Below, piece after piece: positions 1 to 13,100 of a stretch of DNA of 64,000 nucleotides. Source of the DNA: Euphorbia lathyris (Eukaryota; Streptophyta; Magnoliopsida; Malpighiales; Euphorbiaceae); assembly GCF_963576675.1 (NCBI RefSeq), contig NC_088916.1, forward strand, positions 9,625,001-9,689,000, written 5' to 3'. The notes under the pieces are model-generated. The model searched no databases and was not told the DNA's origin. It saw nothing but the letters and a program-made list of their open reading frames with translations. The translations under genes were made by a program, and so were the position numbers. The first letter of the stretch is position 1, and each line of letters starts with the position of its first letter.

Positions 1-239
1 ATTGAACCATGTGCATGGTTGCACACCACAATTAATGAATTTATTACCTTTTTTTTATATACCCAAAAAATTAAATAGAAATTACATATAGATTATATAA
101 TTAAATTGAAATAATTAATTAAATTTGAGGATACCAAATTTAAACGATTTATGGAGACAACTCAATTGAAATGATACTGTTATTTCTATTATCATTTTGT
201 AATATAACATGATTTTGACATGAACTCGAATAATTGCAG

Positions 240-2365
240 GAAGTTTTGGAGCGTTACAGTATAACAGGTTCAAGATTGAGGCAAAAAATAAACAGAATAA
301 TAGAGATAGCAAAAGAAACAAATTTTTGTAGCTGCTTTAAACCCAATTTATCTAATGATTGCATTTCATGTTTGAGAAGAAATGTTGTTGATTTTCTCTG
401 TCAAGGAGGTTTCAATGCTACTCTTTCCACTTCACTTTGGAAGCCAACTACCAAGTTTCCAGGAGGTAATAACTTTCTTTTTCTCTTCTCATAATTTCAC
501 CTTCATATATATACAACGGCGGAAGGAGGAGGTGCACGGTTCCAATGCATCCCGGGTTACCAGAATGCACCTTAAGTGGCGGCCTTTCGCCTAAAAAGAG
601 GGTCTAGGGATGTTGGAATTACACCCCTTATTACTATTAAGCTTGTCAATAGAGGTAGATTGGGGATGGAGCGAGCTATTCTATCCTTATTTATATCGGA
701 GATAAATTTCTCTTTATTCTCACCCCAACAAGTAGTAGTGAACCCATAGGGAACCCGAACGAGTATATTTAAATTTTTAAATAAAATAATGGACAACAAT
801 TATAATATAAAGTCATAGTAAAAATGAAAAATACAATTTTCTAATAAATATTCAATAGCTTATCTATTATTCTATATAAAATTTAAAGAGGAAATTCCCT
901 ATATTTTAAATTAAGTTTTTCTTTTAATGAAATTTCAAGTTTGGATATGTAAAAAGTATATTGGTATTTAAATTTGAATGTGCAATTAATATGTTAAATT
1001 AGAATTTAATTGGTATATAATACTTAAATTAGATATTAGTTGGTATATGTATGACTACTATCCTCATGGATTACCTTATTGGTAATGGATTGGAGATCCC
1101 CATAGAATTGGATAACTATTACCATCTCCGATCCATTATCAGATAATTGTTCTTTCTATTTCCGATCTTATAAAAATGGGTATAAGGGATCCCATGGGTT
1201 GAGGATAACTATTACATGATATCTTCGGAAATCAAATAATTTTTCTCTCCATCCCCGACCTTATAAAATTGAGTATTATGGATTTCCCAACCCTAATGGT
1301 GTGGGATTTAATGGTATGGGTATTGTCCGCCTCGTACCAAAGAGCTAGCAAGCCCAACTTTAGGAAGCAAAGTCACAGGACTTCATTGCACAAGTGTTAA
1401 TTGCTAGCAACTACTTTCAATATCGTAGTACCAGCCAACTAGTCATTAGAACAATTTCGGAGAAGACAAAGCAACCACTGCTTTGAATTGCAAATTGAAT
1501 ACTCAAGTAAGATCACACATCAAATAATATGCATGTTTCATGAACTGGAACAAAAAGTGGCCATATCAGTAGTATTCTACGGTTGTTAATACCTACAAAA
1601 GGTATTAACAACCGTAAAATACTGTTGATATGACTGCTTTTCGTTGCGGTTCATGAAAAATGCATACTATTTGCTATGTGATCTTATTTCAATATTCCAT
1701 TTGCAGTTCTAATCGGTGGTTGCTTTGTCTTCTCCAAAATTGTTCTAATGACTAGCTAGCTAGTACTACGATATTCGATATGGTTACTAAGAATTAACAC
1801 TTATGCAATGAAGTTCCGTTTGGACTTTACTTTCTAAGGTTGTACTTGACAAGCCTAGTGTGACTAAAAATAAGACGGATATATTGAAATAAAAAACGAG
1901 TTCAATCTATCGAAATCGAAATAATACGGGATGCGATGAATTTGTTTTGCAGGAAAACATGATTACATAGAAGTGAAAGTGATGACAAGTGGAAAAAAGA
2001 AGCAAATAACATACATAATAGAATTGGAATTCAAGGGACAATTTGAGATAGCAAAAGCAAGTGATGAATACACAACATTAATATCCCAATTACCAAATTA
2101 TTACATAGGAAAACCTGATTTTCTCAATGCAATTGTTGGTATAATATGTGATTCTGCTAAAAGATCAATGAAAGAGATGAAACTTCATATGGGTCCATGG
2201 AGAAAAAGAAGCTTTATGCAAATGAAATGGTCTTCGTCGTCATCATCTTCTTCGTCTTCTTCATCCGCCATTGATGAATCTTCTACTTCTTCTGCTTCTT
2301 CGTCTAAATTTTCTCTACTTCCAAACAATCACATCCCTACAGCTCCAATTGTAATTGTCACTTAA
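240..2365 (+). CDS. DUF506 (PDDEXK-like) protein, 3' part of gene
   Basis: Two exons of a plant DUF506 gene (PF04720, PDDEXK_6 nuclease-like fold; molecular role unknown). Exon 240-465 follows a TTGCAG acceptor and ends at a GTAATA donor. Exon 1953-2365 follows TTTTGCAG and ends in TAA. Splicing restores a Gly codon across the junction. The visible 212 residues carry family landmarks: a Cys-rich stretch, the segment LWKPTTKFPGG leading into HDYIEV, then IIELEFKGQFEIAKA, the LPNYYIGKPDFL block and the C-terminal PWRKRSF..MKW. In the superfamily the EL.F/FEIA region carries the putative nuclease-like acidic residues. A Ser-rich tail of about 45 residues follows. Upstream exon(s) lie before base 1, so the N-terminus is missing. 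The 1.5-kb intron holds a large foldback repeat. Family assignment is firm; function is unknown. Confidence 0.85.
466..1344. other. Intron of the DUF506 gene, AT-rich part
   Basis: AT-rich intron sequence with no coding signal. Two patches (about 640-770 and 1060-1330) contain GATCCCCAT, CCCATAGGGAACCCGAACG and CCATCCCCGACC-like words typical of decayed hAT-type MITEs, but I could not pair their ends. Confidence 0.4.
1345..1857. repeat. 0.5-kb foldback (long inverted repeat) in DUF506 intron
   Basis: Two arms of about 250 bp are reverse complements at roughly 80 % identity by eye. The left arm runs about 1345-1594 and the right arm about 1600-1857, around a loop of about 5 bases at 1595-1599. 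Matching landmarks include GGTTGTTAATACC with its mate GGTATTAACAACC, CATATCAGTAGTATT with AATACTGTTGATATG, and GAGAAGACAAAGCAACCA with TGGTTGCTTTGTCTTCTC. A transcript through the intron could fold into a long imperfect hairpin. No clear target duplication was found. Confidence 0.8.
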
Positions 2366-2914
2366 CATTTAATCGGGGATCGAGCAACTATACGAGGTCA
2401 CTGTTTCTAATGCACAAACCAATTTTGACTCTCTCAATGTAGGAATTACAAGTTTTATTTTGCTCTTTGTGCTTCACATTTTTATTCATTACTCGTCTCG
2501 ATCTTTTATTTTGCGACGTTTGATCCTTATACTTTAATTATTGTGCAAGGATTTAATGTTACAAAATAAAAGTTTAGGGATACATTTGTTAAGTACATGG
2601 GCTAAATAGTTCATTTTCCTATATATTTTTTTTCAAGTATTTATAAGAGAATATACACAAGTAAAATGAGTGTTGTGATTTGCATTTTGCGGCTATTGAG
2701 TAATGTTATATAAGGTTTTGTACTTGATGTTATGTGTAATACTAATAAACTTATATCTAAACAAACACTATCAATTTTTTCTTTTCAAAATTTAATATGC
2801 ATGTGTTAAATATATTATTGTGAGAATTATTAATGTAATGAAGCAAAATCTTTTCTTAAAACTTGTAGCTATTCATCTTTATAATGTGTTTGACTATGGG
2901 CTTTTTTTTTTAAC
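2366..2914. other. 3' flank of DUF506 gene
   Basis: Non-coding AT-rich sequence. AATAAAA near 2567 is a possible poly(A) signal. Nothing else is recognisable. Confidence 0.4.
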
Positions 2915-3135
2915 TAAGAGCGTCTCTAACGGCCTCTTAGTTTGACTCTTAAGTTAAAATTTGAAAAGGAAATGTTAAAAATCGACTCCATCAGTCTCAT
3001 CAAATCACTAAGAGCCTCTACATCATCTCTATTAATAGAGAAGATCTCTCCACTTTTAGTACCTCCTTATTTCATTTTTTATTAATAATTTATTATTGAG
3101 GAGTTTCTCTCGTCTCATTATTGGTAAATATAATA

Positions 3136-5371
3136 CAACAACAACAACAAAGCCTTAGTCCCGAAATGATTCGGGGTCAGCTAACATGAACCATCATATA
3201 AAACCGTGAAATCAAGTCGTGTCAGCAACACAAATTCGCTCCCTCCACTCCGTCCTATCAACTACCATATTTTCCTCAATTCCCAGTAAACTCATATCAC
3301 TCTCGATCACCCTCCAAGTTTGCTTAGGTCTTCCCCTACCCCTCACCACTACATCCCTTTGCTACTCTTCGGTTCTCCTAACCGGCGCATCAAGCGCTCT
3401 ACGTCTCACATGGCCAAACCACCTTAGTCGGTTTTCTCTCATTTTATTCTCAATAGATGTGACCCCTACTTTTGTCCTAATTATTTCGTTACTCACCCGA
3501 TCCTTTCTCGTATGACCACACATCCATCTCAACATACGCATCTCCGCCACCGACATCTTATGGATGTGGCAGTGTTTCACTGCCCAGCACTCCGTACCAT
3601 ATAACAATGCTGGTCTAATTGCCGTCCGATAGAATTTCCCCTTCAATCTATTAGGCATGCCGGGGTCACAAAGGAAACCCGTAGCACTCTTCCACTTCGA
3701 CCAACCAGCTTTAATCCTATAAGCAACATCTCCATCTACTTCTCCATCCGTTTGGATAATAGATCCTAAATACCGGAAGCAATCCGAGGCCTGAACAACT
3801 CTCCCATCTAGGGTGATTGTCACTGCCTCCCTACTCCTATGGCCGCTAAACTTACACTCCAAATATTCCGTCTTACTTCGGCTCAACTTAAAGCCTCTAG
3901 ATTCTAGAGTTTGTCTCCATAGTTCCAACTTTCTCTCCACTCCTTCTTTCGTCTCATCAACCAACACAATATCATCTGCAAACAGCATGCACCATGGTAT
4001 ACCATCTTGAAGTGAACTTGTTAGTTCATCCATAACGATGGAAAAAAGAAATGGGCTTAGTGCGGAACCTTGATGCACTCCAATCGTAATAGGAAACTCT
4101 TCAGTCTTTCCAACACTAGTACGTACACTCGTGCATGCTCCCTCATACATGTCCTTTATGATGTCAATATATTTTCGCGAAATGCCTTTCCTTATCAAGG
4201 CCCACCAAAGTACTTCCCTTGGTATCTTATCATATGCTTTCTCCAAGTCAATGAAAACCATATGCAAGTCTTTCTTCTTAGTTCGATAGTGCTCCATTAA
4301 TTGTCTCATTAGATGGATGGCTTCCATAGTTGATCTTCCCGGCATAAAGCCAAACTGGTTTTCCGAGAACTTCACCGTCCTCCTTAGCCTTTGTTCGATC
4401 ACTCGCTCCCAAAGTTTCATAGTGTGACTCATTAATTTGATTCCCCGATAGTTGGCACAATCTTGGACATCGCCTTTGTTCTTATACAAAGGGATTAAGA
4501 TACTTTTCCTCCATTCTGATGGCATCTTATTGTTTCTCCAAATTTTGTTGAAGAACGTCGTCAACCATTTGATTCCTCTTTCTCCCAAACATCTCCAAAT
4601 CTCAATAGGGATGCCATCAGGTCCTACTGCTTTCTTCAACTTCATCTTACTTAATGCCATTTTGACTTCACCTTTTTGAATTCTTCGCAAGCATTCATGA
4701 TTTATCATATCGTGATGGATACTTATATCTCCCACATCTTGTCTGCGATCTCCATTAAATAAGTCATCAAAATAGGACCTCCATCGTTCATTGATATCCT
4801 TATCTCCAACTAGGACTTGCTGGTCCACATCCTTCACACATTTAACTTTTCCGAGATCTCGCGTCTTCCTATCTCTCATCCGAGCAATTCTATATATGTC
4901 TCTTTCCCCTTCTTTCGTATCCAATCTGGTATACAGATCCCGATTCACCTTTGCTCTAGCATCTCGTATGACCTTCTTTACTTCCCTTTTAGCCTCTTTG
5001 TATTTTTCGTAGTTCTCATCACTCCTACATTTCCCCAATATTTTATAGGATTCTCGCTTACTCTTTACTGCTTGTCGGACTTCTTCTATCCACCAAGATG
5101 TGTCCTTACCCGGTGGCATGCTACCTTTAGATTCCCCTAGAACTTCCTTCGCTACTTCCCTTATACTATGCTCCATCTTAGTCCATATCAAATCTATATC
5201 TAAATCCATATTACAAGTCCAAACATCTTTTTTGGTCATCTCATCCACAAATTTTTGTTGATTCTCTCCTTGCAATTTCCACCACTTAATCTTAGTCTCT
5301 ACTTGTGGTGTTTGTTTTCTTATACATTTCCTACTTCGAAAATCAAGCACCACTACTCTATGATAAAATAA
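3136..5371 (-). mobile_element. 5'-truncated RTE-clade LINE
   Basis: A non-LTR retrotransposon on the minus strand. Its 3' end is a (TTG)n tail (plus-strand CAA repeat at 3136-3150), the usual RTE tail in plants, preceded by the conserved terminal region containing GGCTTTG and CCCGAATCATTTCGGGAC. An 11-bp target duplication TAAATATAATA flanks it exactly (3125-3135 and 5372-5382). The 5' AP-endonuclease domain is missing, the usual outcome of incomplete reverse transcription. The host sequence is the MITE at 2918-5535. Confidence 0.9.
3212..5371 (-). pseudogene. RTE LINE reverse transcriptase (endonuclease lost, one nonsense)
   Basis: An open frame runs from the truncated 5' end to a TAG at 3362-3364, then continues in the same frame to a TGA at 3212-3214. 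The protein has the linker after the endonuclease (…KWWKLQGE), then the reverse transcriptase fingers and palm: [32 protein letters not shown], the palm motif [27 protein letters not shown], and the catalytic [10 protein letters not shown]. The C-terminal part ends in [10 protein letters not shown]. The conserved GRGRPKQTW tail lies beyond the TAG, so this is a single nonsense change near the end rather than the natural stop. The apparent ATG at 5386 lies in flanking DNA, not in the element. Confidence 0.9.
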
Positions 5372-5538
5372 TAAATATAATAACAAATAATAATTTTTAT
5401 GATAAAATAATAAATAAGAAGCGAATAAAGAATAGTATTGTTAGAGATAATATGTATTAGTCACTCTTAAATTACCAAGAGTCAATTATTTATATTATTT
5501 TTAGAGAGTCGACTACAAGTCTCTTAGAGATGCTCTAA

Positions 5539-5975
5539 ATCTAGTTAATTGGTTCAAGATTAGTCTAATACAAGTTTAGACGGCTCATCTTCTAATTAAA
5601 ATCTACTACATATACTAAAATTCAAAATTGAAAATCCAATTTACATGACTTAATATCCTTAACCACTCAACATAGGTTTTTTTTTTTTTTTGTGTGAGTT
5701 TTATGACAATATATTATTAATTATAATTCAATTAAAAACTCCATAAATAGGCTGACAGGTTAGAACTGAGAAAATGAAAAGAACAAGAGATATTTGAAAA
5801 ACAAGAAAAGACATTCAAAATATTCTGTTTTTCTGGTTGTAAATTAAAGACAGGTCAATTTGGATACTGATGGAGGAAAAGCAATTTGTCTATGTAGACT
5901 GATTCTAGAATTTGCTTTACAAGATTAAACAAAGTAATCATAATTACATGTAATGAGTATTGCATTAGTCAAAGT
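5539..5975. other. Intergenic, nothing recognised
   Basis: AT-rich spacer between two MITEs, with a T run near 5680. No gene or repeat ends were identified. Confidence 0.4.
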
Positions 5976-5984
5976 ATAATTCAT

Positions 5985-6399
5985 GGCGTAATACATCATT
6001 TGCCTGCTGAACTTGTCCAAAAAACTTGATTGACTCTTGAACTTTTAAAATGCCCGATAGCCCTCTTAACTTGCTTAAAATGTAATCTAACTCGGTTGCA
6101 AAGAAATAAGCTACAAACAAAAAGTATGTTTTATGCGCCTTGGGAAAAGTAAAACGATTGGTAAGAGGTTCTAATAGCAGAGAGGACAGATTTACAATTG
6201 AGCAAGTACGAACTTCATTTTTAATATATTTTAATCTATTATGTGAATTATGTAATACCATTCCAAGATGCGTACAACACACCTTCCGTATGCAGCTTAC
6301 TTTTTTTGCAACCGAATGATTAATTGATTACATTTTAAGCTAGTTGAGAGGACTATCGGTACACTTTGAAAGTTCAGAGGGAAAATGATGTATTAAGCC
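5985..6399. mobile_element. Mutator-type MITE, family A copy 1
   Basis: Long terminal inverted repeats begin GGCGTAATACATCATTTGC, and the right end is the complementary GATGTATTAAGCC. A perfect 9-bp target duplication ATAATTCAT flanks the element (5976-5984, 6400-6408), diagnostic of Mutator-like transposition. It encodes nothing. Three more copies of the family lie at 52.5, 53.5 and 55.7 kb. Confidence 0.9.
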
Positions 6400-6659
6400 A
6401 TAATTCATTAAGAAAAGTTTTTCTATGCAACCACACAACAGAGACGGAGAATGTCATTTAAGTGAACACATACCTAACAAACATAACCTAAAGATAAAAA
6501 CTCCCAATAGTACACATGATTTGCACCACTTCCTAAATTTGTGTTCAGCTATAAATGACATCAATTATGCAGAAATTTTTGCGTACCTAACTGGCAAAAG
6601 GTATCCTGAAAGGAATAATAATGTTATTATTGATTATAATAATAACATTAGTATTATTA

Positions 6660-7073
6660 GGGATAACATCCAAAGTTTCTTTTAATGTTTCCGGGGAAGT
6701 GCAACATAAGATATAGTAAAATCTCACCCTCAACGTTTCTAACGTGGAGCAATTTTAGACCAGAGTTGAAATGTAAAAAAAAACCAACCTATACGGGCGG
6801 GATTGGTGTAAAAAACAAACACACAAATTTTTGTCTATTAACTACCCCTTATATAGGTAGAAGGGTGGTCCCTGACGGCCGAGGGTGCTTCGGCACCTGT
6901 AACCCAAAAGTTAAGTTTTATAGGTTTCATTACTTAGGTCCAAAATTGCTCCATGTTAGACGGCCCGAAAGTGTTCCAAGTTGGAAACAAAGTATAAAAT
7001 TTTACTATTTCTTATGTTAAGGGTACATCTGCACTTCCCCTGAAGTGTTAGGGGAAATTTTAGACATTATCCC
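6660..7073. mobile_element. Mutator-type MITE related to family C
   Basis: The left end GGGATAACATCC and the right-end complement GGGATAATGTC are inverted repeats that extend inward to GGGGAAGTGCA. Flanking 9-mers GTATTATTA and TTAATATTA agree at 7 of 9 positions, a decayed target duplication. It lies just beyond the 3' end of the hydrolase coding region. Confidence 0.65.
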
Positions 7074-7110
7074 TTAATATTAATAAAAGAAAGCGAGGAA
7101 CACCTTTAGT

Positions 7111-10100
7111 TCAGGCTTTGAACCCCTGAAAAGACGATGAAAGAATCTTGAAGAGCCCATCTGGATTATCAGCATGTACCTATCAAAACAGTACTATCAT
7201 TATCATCTGCACATGAAATGTGTAATAAAAGAATTCGAAAATTAAGATATTTATATGTCAATGTCATCAGCACCACATCATAAAATTATTAAGCAATCAA
7301 TACCTCCCCTCCCACCTAAGCAAATAGAAGTCGTAAAACTAACTAAATCAGTTTCAGATTGCAGGAAGTTAGTTCAAGAGTTGATTTCTCCCCCTTAATG
7401 AAAAATCCACTTCTTATATTATCTCAACATGTAGTAAGGATAAAAAAATTTAAGGGATAAGGTCCAAATTTAACCTATCGTTTTTTGGGAAATGCAGCAG
7501 CAGATTTACTCATAATGAAATTGTACAAATTTACCCCTAACATTTCCAAACAATATCAAATTTATCCCTATCTAATGGAAAATTTACGGATTAGTTTGAC
7601 AGTCATTTGACCATCATATCAGACCTTCCAAACAAGTTGTCGATAAAATAAAACAGTTTTGTGCATTTTTTATAAGTTTGTTTGTAACTGTGTTAACAAC
7701 ACATTATACATTTTTTTTTTTTTTTTTGTGATTAACTTATACTTAATTATTGACATTTTAGTATGTTATTTTGCATTAGTAACAGTAAAACCAGAGCCGG
7801 CTCAAATTTTTAATTACATAAGGGTAAAATTGATCTTGCTTGGAAACTATAGGGGTAAACCCTTAGGGGTAAATCTGAACTTCCCCAAAAACGATAGGGA
7901 TAAATCTGGACTTTATCCCAAACTTTAAAGCCACTGAAGGGCATTCCAATCTCAGGAAAAATTTGACATTTTTCTTGTTTTAATCTCTAAAAGTCTTGGA
8001 CTTCAAGCTATGACCCCCACAGCCCCACCTACTTTCTATTGGCAGGTGGTCTTAACTGAACTAAACCCATTTGGTAAAAAAATCGTATGAATGTAGGAAA
8101 ATTTATATATTTGATGAGCAATGACTGTTATATCTTAAACAGATATAAGCCTTGATAGGACTATTAGTAATAAAGCATGTAACAGCAAAAATACCCAGTG
8201 GCCGGCATCTTCGAGGACATGCATTTCAACTCCACCTCCCTCCTCGGAAGCAATATCCTCAGCAGCGTGAATTCGCTGCAGATCTTCAAGTGCCCACCTA
8301 TGCAAACTCCTCTCTGCCTTTAAAAAATTGACATGGACGCCTCGAGGCAAATTTTCAACAAATTTCCTACATTCATACAGTTGAAAGACCAAAGCAATCA
8401 CAAACTTCAGCTAGAGTTTTGGACAAAAAAAACTACATGTGATACAAATAACACTATCCACTCAAGGTTACCATAAATTTGTTTCTTCATAAGATCTGTA
8501 CATTTCTGAAATCCCCTCGAGGTCAAACACCCATGAAAAGCCTGATGATGGACCACCAGATGCAATTGGTTGAAGATTAGTTACCACCCACTGAAACACA
8601 AGTACAAGGAATATAATTCAAATTAAGAATTTGATTGATAACACTGCATTAACATAAGAAAATTATAAAATAGCTCAAAGTAAAAAAAATAGCTACTAGA
8701 GGTGAGCATCTTTTTGGTAGTACTAGTACTTAATGAATTGCCGGATTTTGGCAGCCTGTCACTGCAGAGAATGTTACTAATCTATCAATGTTGCCAGGAA
8801 AATGGATTTATGGTCATGGTAGAAGATCATCTTTGAACTCGGTTAATGTCTGTCAAGTACTCAGTGGACTATGTTTCATGCAAGTCTAGGTTGTTTTACT
8901 ATCTATCTTGCGAAATTTTTGTGCATGCTTATACCAACATTATTGAGTTTTTAGTCCCCATTTTTTGCCATTTGATGGGAATTTTATTGGTTTGAACTTG
9001 GATGGAGAAATTGGAAATTGATGTGCATTTCCTAGCAAATGAGTCACTTGTGAAGAAAAAGCCTCAGGTGGCCCATCCCTAGGAGCCAGACCAAGGTGCT
9101 CAGTCAAGCTGTATGTATGCATACTAAAATCGGGAATTCTCAAGCCTCTCAGTTCCAATGGCATACTAATGGGCAGCCAATACGAATAATCTAACTCTCC
9201 AAAATTCAGGCCGGACTGCTATAAGTGCAAGCTGAGCAACCCACACCTCTCTAAGCCCTAATTTTTGCAATTCACTGTTAGATGGCCGTAACCTCCAGCC
9301 CCTTCAATGGACTTCTGCAAGTCAATACTTTTTTCAATGCACTTTCACTTTCTCACCAATCTATGGTTAATGCAAGCTCCAAGCGAAATATTACGAGAAA
9401 GACAACAAAACAAGCATTTGATCCTCACGTACCAAATGAACAGGCTTGTATTTTTGTGTTGAGCACACAAACAAGTGATTGTATGAGGTAGGGTTCATAA
9501 ATCACTAGAAAGAATTAACGTTGGTTTCTAGTGTACCTTATCATTTAAAGAGGTGAAGATGTAGCCTAATTAAATATATATTTACATACACATTCAGTAG
9601 AAGTAATAAGCTATAACAATTTGACATTTAATTGTTAAGCATTTTTAGTAAAAATTTAAAATATATTAAATATAAATTGACAAGAAATCCTACTTGTATA
9701 AGGTTTTATCAACTGAAAAGAAATTATGAATTCAAGTTAAAAGAAAAAAGTGCATGCATATGACTAAATGCCTATATACAACAACAACAACAACTAAATG
9801 CCTATATATGAGAAATTATACTATGCTATGAGAGTTCCAAGTAGGCATCCTACTTGGAATTAACAACCAGTGAGAATACATCATTTGTGGGCCCCACAAT
9901 AAGATAAGTAGGGCCTACACATTATTTTTAAAATGTGTTACAGGGCCCACAAGTATGATGTCTACGTCGAACTCTCGTAGCATAGTATAGTTTCTCCCTA
10001 TATAGACCTAGTACTTCAACCAGCCTCATTCTGTTCAGACCAAATAAAACAGGCCCCTTAGACAGTAGGGAGTAAAGAGAAACACAAAATCATTAGAACT

Positions 10101-13100
10101 ATTCAACTCTATTTTTTTCCAGGCCATTACAGCTATTACATACTGTGTCACCGTAGGCGAAATTTGTCATGGATGTTCCATGACATGAGCCACTGCACAA
10201 TTGAATGTATACTACAGCATGGAAATAAGGGAAGGAATATGTCTTTGATAAGAGTCTCTAGACTTGGGTTTGTGACTTGATTGTAGGACCCAGCCTTGCG
10301 TAAGGCTAATTAAATGTTTAAGGAGTGAATCAAGCACTTAAATAAAATCAAATATAAATTGCTGGGTTTGGAACTCCATAGCAACTTACATAATCCCGAT
10401 TTTTTAAAGAAAGAAAGAAAGAAAGTGATCAAGTCATTGTAAAATTTAAAGCAAGAAGAGAGTAGCCCCCCAGGAATCTCCATTCATGTTGACATGCAAA
10501 AATAACCTTTTTATCTTTTATATAATCTTTTATTTCAGCTTTGCTAATTTAGCTTCTTTAATGTTAGCTTTGGTAGAAGCAAGGCAGTTATTATGCAATA
10601 ATTGAAATAAAAGATTATATAAAAGATAAAAGTTTTACAACATACCTGAGCAACATCATTAGAAAAGCCTGCTTGAAGAAGAGCATTCACAACCTCTCGC
10701 TTTGAGGAGACCTTCCTTAAAGAAATACATACATGCATATAAATATGCAAAATCATGTTTGAGCATAAAAATAATGACAGAGAAGAGAGACAGATTACTT
10801 TTACATTTAAAGATGAATCACATCTATGCCTATAAGATAAATACAAGCCAACAAATGAGAAAAGTAATGTAACTTGCTTGGCAACAGCACATCTAATGCA
10901 AACATTCACACACATGAGCTGAACTCCTTCCACACCACCAGTATATTAAATTTGTGGGAACCTAGCCTACCATGTACATCCTTACGGAAGGTAGTAAAAC
11001 ATAGCTATATAACTCTATAATCCCTCCATCCAAAATCCATCCAAATTTCTGTTAACTTTTTTTTTAATGGTCAAAACCTAAGGAATGGTGGATTCATTTG
11101 TCACTGGATTTGTGTGTATTAAACTAGTTAGCCCTTCTATTTTAAAAAATCAGGTAAATATTTTTAATTATTAGTATATTTATAATAAATATTCTCTCAA
11201 ATAATCAACCATCAAACATTATTTCTAACATGTACCAGAGTTATTATTAAAAAAAAAAAACTCCAAATAGACATCCATAACAATTTATTGATAAAAGTTC
11301 ATATTGCACAATTATATTTATAGCATGTGTAATTAAAATTAAAAAAAAGCAGCTAATAACATAAAAAGTAGTTCAAAATAGTAATATATATATATATATA
11401 TATATATATGAATTGTTATCTTTTATGGTATTTTTATATAAGTAAATTAACTAATTTATATTTTTTGAAATAAAAAAAAATGCTATTAACATGTATCATA
11501 AATATAAATGTGCAATATGAATTTTTCATAATAAAATATTACATATGCCTATTTTTGGAGATATTTATTTTTTATAACAATGAGGGGGCGTTTGGTTTGG
11601 GGGTTTCAGGAAAGGGTAAGGGAAAGGGGAGGCTTCATTCCCTTTGTTGGTGTTTGTTTTGCTAATTACTCCCTCCGTTTTTTATTATATGACGTTTTGG
11701 ACTTTTCAATTTGTTCATTTTTATATGTCGTTTTGTATTACCAATGCACTTTTTACAATACTTTCTCTAATTTGCCCCTATTTATTGTAAGAGAGATATA
11801 GTTATTAATGCAAATTATCTTAATTAAGTCATAAAAATTAATAAGAGAGAGAAATTTTGCATAGAAAGTAGAGATCCAGGAGAAAAGTATTAAGGGTACA
11901 TTAGTCATTTTAATAGTCTCATTAATATTGCATTGGTCTTGATGAAAAACCTTAAACGACATATAAAAAAGAATGGAGGGAGTAAATGATTCCCTTTGCC
12001 CTTTTTTAGTTTTGGATTTACCCCTAACTCCTCTAACCCATTCCCCACTCCCCTCTAAGGTTTTCTATTCCCTTTCCCCTCTCTTTCTAACCTACACTCT
12101 TTATAAAATTCTACTTTACTCCCTATTTTATTTTTTATTTTTATTTTGGTCTCTATATTTTTTTATTTTTACATTTCTTTATCTTTGGATTAATTTCTTT
12201 TGTTATATATTTTTAATTTTTTTACTCAAAAAATATTTTTTGACTAAATTTTACTTTTTTTTATTTTTGTTTAATCCTTATATTTTTTTATCACTAGATT
12301 AATTTCACTTTTGATCCTTATAATTATTTATTTTTACCTTTTTACCCTGAAAAATAATTTTGACCAATTTTTTTTTCTTTTATCATATTATTCAGTTTTA
12401 ATATTTATTTTTAATTATTTTAAAATAATTATTTTCTTTTTAAATATAATATTTATGTATTTTCTTTGATTAATTTTAACTTTTATGAACTTTATATTAT
12501 TATCAATAAGGGTAGCAAGTGAATGACGTTTTGGATTGTTTGGGATTATATATGAAGTTATTTCACGTTTTATAGAAACTATAGTAAAAGAGTTGAATTT
12601 TTTTTGATTATATATGAAATTAAAAAAAAAATAGTTTTGATTCCCTATTTGAACCAAACATCCACAAAGGGAATAGGGTGGAATTGCATTCCCTTTCCTA
12701 AACATATCCAAACACATAGGGGTATGAATGCTCATTCCTTTCCTTTCCTTTAGTTTCCCTTTCTTGATTCATTTTCCCTTACCCATTGTGAACCAAACGC
12801 CCCCTGATAGGTTAGAAAAAATATTTGATAGTTGGTAGTTGAGGGAAAAATTATTATAATATACTAATAACTCAGAGACAAATTAATTATTAGATGTCTT
12901 AAATTACAAGGACTAATTGTCATATCCTATCTTTTGATCATAAAAAATAGTTGATTAACATATTTCTGAATGGGTTTTGGATTGAGGGATTAAAGAGGTT
13001 ACAGAGACAAAAGTTAGGGACTATATAAATATTATGAGGAATAGCTAGTATAATATGTACAAACATAGCTAATGCTTATTTACACTATATACATATATAA

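Larger units (their letters stand above)
2918..5535. mobile_element. Harbinger/Tourist-like MITE split by a LINE
   Basis: Ends are GAGCGTCTCTAA (left) and TTAGAGATGCTC (right), imperfect inverted repeats. The flanking trinucleotide TAA occurs on both sides (2915-2917 and 5536-5538), the 3-bp target duplication expected of PIF/Harbinger elements. Without the inserted LINE the element is about 360 bp and has no coding capacity. Confidence 0.65.

Noticed and set aside
5386..5386. ATG at 5386 as the natural start of the RTE ORF
   Set aside because: It lies beyond the 11-bp target duplication, so it belongs to flanking DNA; the element is 5'-truncated.
11973..12302. 109-codon Phe/Leu-rich frame
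   Set aside because: Lies in the T-rich interior of the MITE at 11584-12804, inside a hydrolase intron.
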